Shown here in pieces: positions 5,114 through 6,414 of a stretch of DNA of 6,414 nt. Location: positions 360,097 to 366,510 of the forward strand of contig CP070688.1 of assembly GCA_020353135.1 (NCBI GenBank), read 5' to 3'. The notes below the pieces were generated by a model. It saw only the letters and a program-made list of their open reading frames with translations. It was not told where the DNA came from and did no database searches. Numbering within the stretch: position 1 is the stretch's first letter; every line of letters begins with the position of its first letter. The translations under genes and the position numbers were made by a program. This stretch comes from Chloroflexota bacterium. Lineage in GTDB: Bacteria; Chloroflexota; Anaerolineae; Promineifilales; Promineifilaceae.

Positions 5114-5419
5114 CTAGCCCTCGGCCTCGAATTCGATGTTGTAATATTCATTGTGGCCTGACTCGAAATACTGGCCGATCTCGGCCATCGCCCCGGCCAT
5201 TTCCGGTTCGTCGAACGAAGCCATTAATCTCTCGCGATGGGCATCAAGGCTTTCCGTCTTGGTCTCGAAGACGATAGTGAACATGGAACCGCTAACGTCG
5301 GTGAGCACCCGGTCAAGAGGTGTTTGGCCTGAGCTTTCCGCCGCCATTGCTTGCAGCTTTGCCAAAACCTTGTCCATGTGGCCAAACTTCACCTTGAATA
5401 CGCTGCGAACGAGAAACAT
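5114..5419 (-). CDS. small ABM/NIPSNAP-like (dimeric alpha-beta barrel) protein
   Basis: A 101-residue protein whose pattern fits the ferredoxin-like dimeric alpha-beta barrel superfamily (antibiotic-biosynthesis monooxygenase, NIPSNAP, EthD). MFLVRSVFKVKFGHMDKV forms strand one into helix one. VLTDVSGSMFTIVFETKTESL (about 38-58) supplies two strands. A helix covers about 59-86, and EYYNIEFEAE (91-100) is the last strand. Members range from monooxygenases to proteins of unknown role; the sequence shows no clear active site, so no reaction is proposed. The ATG is well supported by AAAGGAGG (5426-5433, minus strand) six bases upstream. It is probably transcribed on its own. Its stop lies about 20 bases from the end of the RidA remnant, so a deletion probably brought the two together. 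Confidence 0.75.
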   Translation of the reverse strand: MFLVRSVFKVKFGHMDKVLAKLQAMAAESSGQTPLDRVLTDVSGSMFTIVFETKTESLDAHRERLMASFDEPEMAGAMAEIGQYFESGHNEYYNIEFEAEG

Positions 5420-5425
5420 GCTGAG

Positions 5426-5433
5426 CCTCCTTT
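5426..5433 (-). promoter_or_regulatory. strong Shine-Dalgarno of the ABM/NIPSNAP-like gene
   Basis: AAAGGAGG on the minus strand lies six bases before the ATG at 5417-5419. It supports this start over any upstream extension; the longer frame upstream has no family similarity. No convincing promoter was found further upstream. Confidence 0.8.
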
Positions 5434-5623
5434 CTCTGTTTAGTGACCTGATTCGCCAGACTGCTATTCAGTCGGCGCTGCCAGGCATCAAGGGTTGGTG
5501 TGTTTCCAAAGATAACCCATCTGGCATATATACGCCATTCGGATTGTGATGGGCTCAATTTCAGGCGGCCGGACGGGCCCTCAGATCACCAACTCGGTTG
5601 CCAGAGTCGCAGCTCGGCTGACA

Positions 5624-6414
5624 TCAGCTGGGGCATAGATCTTGTTCGCTGTTCTGGCCGAGCTCAATCGCCCGGAGATCGTAAACAAGGATCGCATCGT
5701 CTTCGTATGCCGGCGCCAAAAGAATCGCGCCGCGCCAGGAGTCAACGTCCAGAAAGCTCTTCTCAAGAACCAGAAGATCTATGCCGTGTCCCGCCAGATC
5801 CTTTAGTGGCTCCGAGGTGTCCGCGGGAAGTGAAGTGGGCCAGTTTTCAGTATGACCGGCGCGCAGGAGTTCATTAGATTGCAGAAAAGTGAACTCTTCG
5901 CCAGTGTGGCGGGAAATCACCCCGCCGGTCATTCTCTTTCCGTGCAGCGTCTGATAATACATATGCACTTTATCTATCTGGCGGCCTGAGGGAATTATGG
6001 CCACTGCAAGCTCTTCTGGAATTGCGGCCAGGCATTGGGAATAGAAGCCGGGCACGTCGACCGCCATCACCGGCATAGGCGCGGCGAGATAGTCGATCAG
6101 CAGCACGACTACAAATGCAAATGAGACGGCCGGCACAGGCGCCTTACCGGCAATCTGTTCGCGGAAGGCGCACCAGCCAAAGGCCACCGCTGCCGCCAGC
6201 CCGAAAGATACCAGTATGTTGAGACGGTGAGTCTGTCGTAATAACGGCACGATCGCTTCCGACCAGGGCAGGCTAAAGGGCAGCGCCTTGCCCAAAAAGA
6301 TCGGGTTAGGCCCTATGGAAAAGAGATAAGCGCAGAGAAGTAGAAGCAACCATAGGGCGGCCTTTTTTCGCCGCCGTCCCAGGGCGACAATGAGTAAATA
6401 GACCGGCACCAGAC
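5624..6414 (-). CDS. multi-pass membrane protein, C-terminal part (glycosyltransferase/YfhO-like type); 5' end outside window
   Basis: The frame is open to the window edge, and the first start-like codon (GTG 6407-6409) is preceded by an in-frame Trp codon, so the N-terminus is missing. Numbering from that GTG, hydrophobic helices lie near 16-32, 66-80 and 92-110. Between the first two sits SIGPNPIFLGKALPFSLPW, followed by LLRQTHRLNILVSFG. Residues 115-261 are soluble, with FYSQCLA (122-128), MYYQTLHGKRMTGGVISR (150-167) and an LLVLEKSFLD strand (212-221). This layout resembles the C-terminal halves of large Chloroflexota membrane proteins related to YfhO or GT-C glycosyltransferases, whose YYQT-HGK-GG segment is recurrent. 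A role in surface glycan or lipid-linked sugar handling is inferred, helped by the glycosyltransferase genes at the other end of the window. The catalytic N-terminal region cannot be seen. Confidence 0.7.
   Translation of the reverse strand, partial: LVPVYLLIVALGRRRKKAALWLLLLLCAYLFSIGPNPIFLGKALPFSLPWSEAIVPLLRQTHRLNILVSFGLAAAVAFGWCAFREQIAGKAPVPAVSFAFVVVLLIDYLAAPMPVMAVDVPGFYSQCLAAIPEELAVAIIPSGRQIDKVHMYYQTLHGKRMTGGVISRHTGEEFTFLQSNELLRAGHTENWPTSLPADTSEPLKDLAGHGIDLLVLEKSFLDVDSWRGAILLAPAYEDDAILVYDLRAIELGQNSEQDLCPS

Noticed and set aside
5523..5536. Near-palindrome GGCATATATACGCC upstream of the ABM/NIPSNAP-like gene
   Set aside because: It is imperfect, about 100 bases from the gene, and not tied to a recognisable promoter.
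5151..5549. 132-codon plus-strand frame opposite the ABM/NIPSNAP-like gene
   Set aside because: The minus-strand gene has a strong ribosome site and a coherent fold pattern; the plus frame has neither.
5617..5628. GCTGA-CA-TCAGC inverted repeat at the end of the partial membrane protein gene
   Set aside because: The two-base loop is too tight for a good RNA hairpin, there is no T-tract, and it overlaps the stop codon; not a terminator.

Overview
The window reads as a stretch of a GC-rich bacterial chromosome, most likely from the Chloroflexota (Anaerolineae, Ardenticatenia or Caldilineae type). That placement is an inference. It rests on the large DUF2723-type membrane glycosyltransferase with C-terminal beta-sandwich domains, on the codon style rich in GGCC and CCGG, and on short 7- and 8-base tandem repeats of the kind scattered through such genomes and through cyanobacteria. 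There are no RNA genes, CRISPR arrays, transposase genes or phage genes.

Layout. Bases 1-3505 hold two plus-strand genes for surface polysaccharide or glycoprotein synthesis. The first is the C-terminal part of a GT4-type glycosyltransferase, whose start lies outside the window. The second is a large multi-pass DUF2723 glycosyltransferase-like protein. Their junction lies inside a TGGNCAG heptamer array, so the repeat supplies the last codons of the first gene and surrounds the possible starts of the second. The second gene also carries an AGCARCC heptamer array in its N-terminal tail, and an octamer array plus a CCCACA-type array in one inter-helix loop, all in frame.

Bases 3506-5623 hold small conserved genes of poorly known function. 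These are a UPF0158 protein (minus strand, convergent with the DUF2723 gene), a DUF3052 protein (plus strand, TTG start with a strong Shine-Dalgarno), a short RidA-family remnant directly behind it, and a 101-residue ABM/NIPSNAP-like protein (minus strand). The RidA remnant has lost its start codon and about two thirds of its length. Its ancestral start was probably an ATGA overlap with the DUF3052 stop, now ATAA.

Bases 5624-6414 hold the C-terminal part of another multi-pass membrane protein, on the minus strand and open at the window edge. It resembles the C-terminal halves of large Chloroflexota membrane proteins of the glycosyltransferase/YfhO-like type. Sugar-transfer membrane genes therefore flank the small-gene block on both sides.

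Gaps. Bases 4120-4568 contain a probable promoter with a perfect palindrome for the UPF0158 gene, three consecutive small hairpins, a TATAAT box and the leader of the DUF3052 gene, with no convincing gene. Bases 5434-5623 contain nothing I can support apart from weak inverted repeats. I found no clear candidate for a new multi-gene system. The most interesting signals are the repeat arrays used as coding sequence and the decaying DUF3052-RidA overlap.
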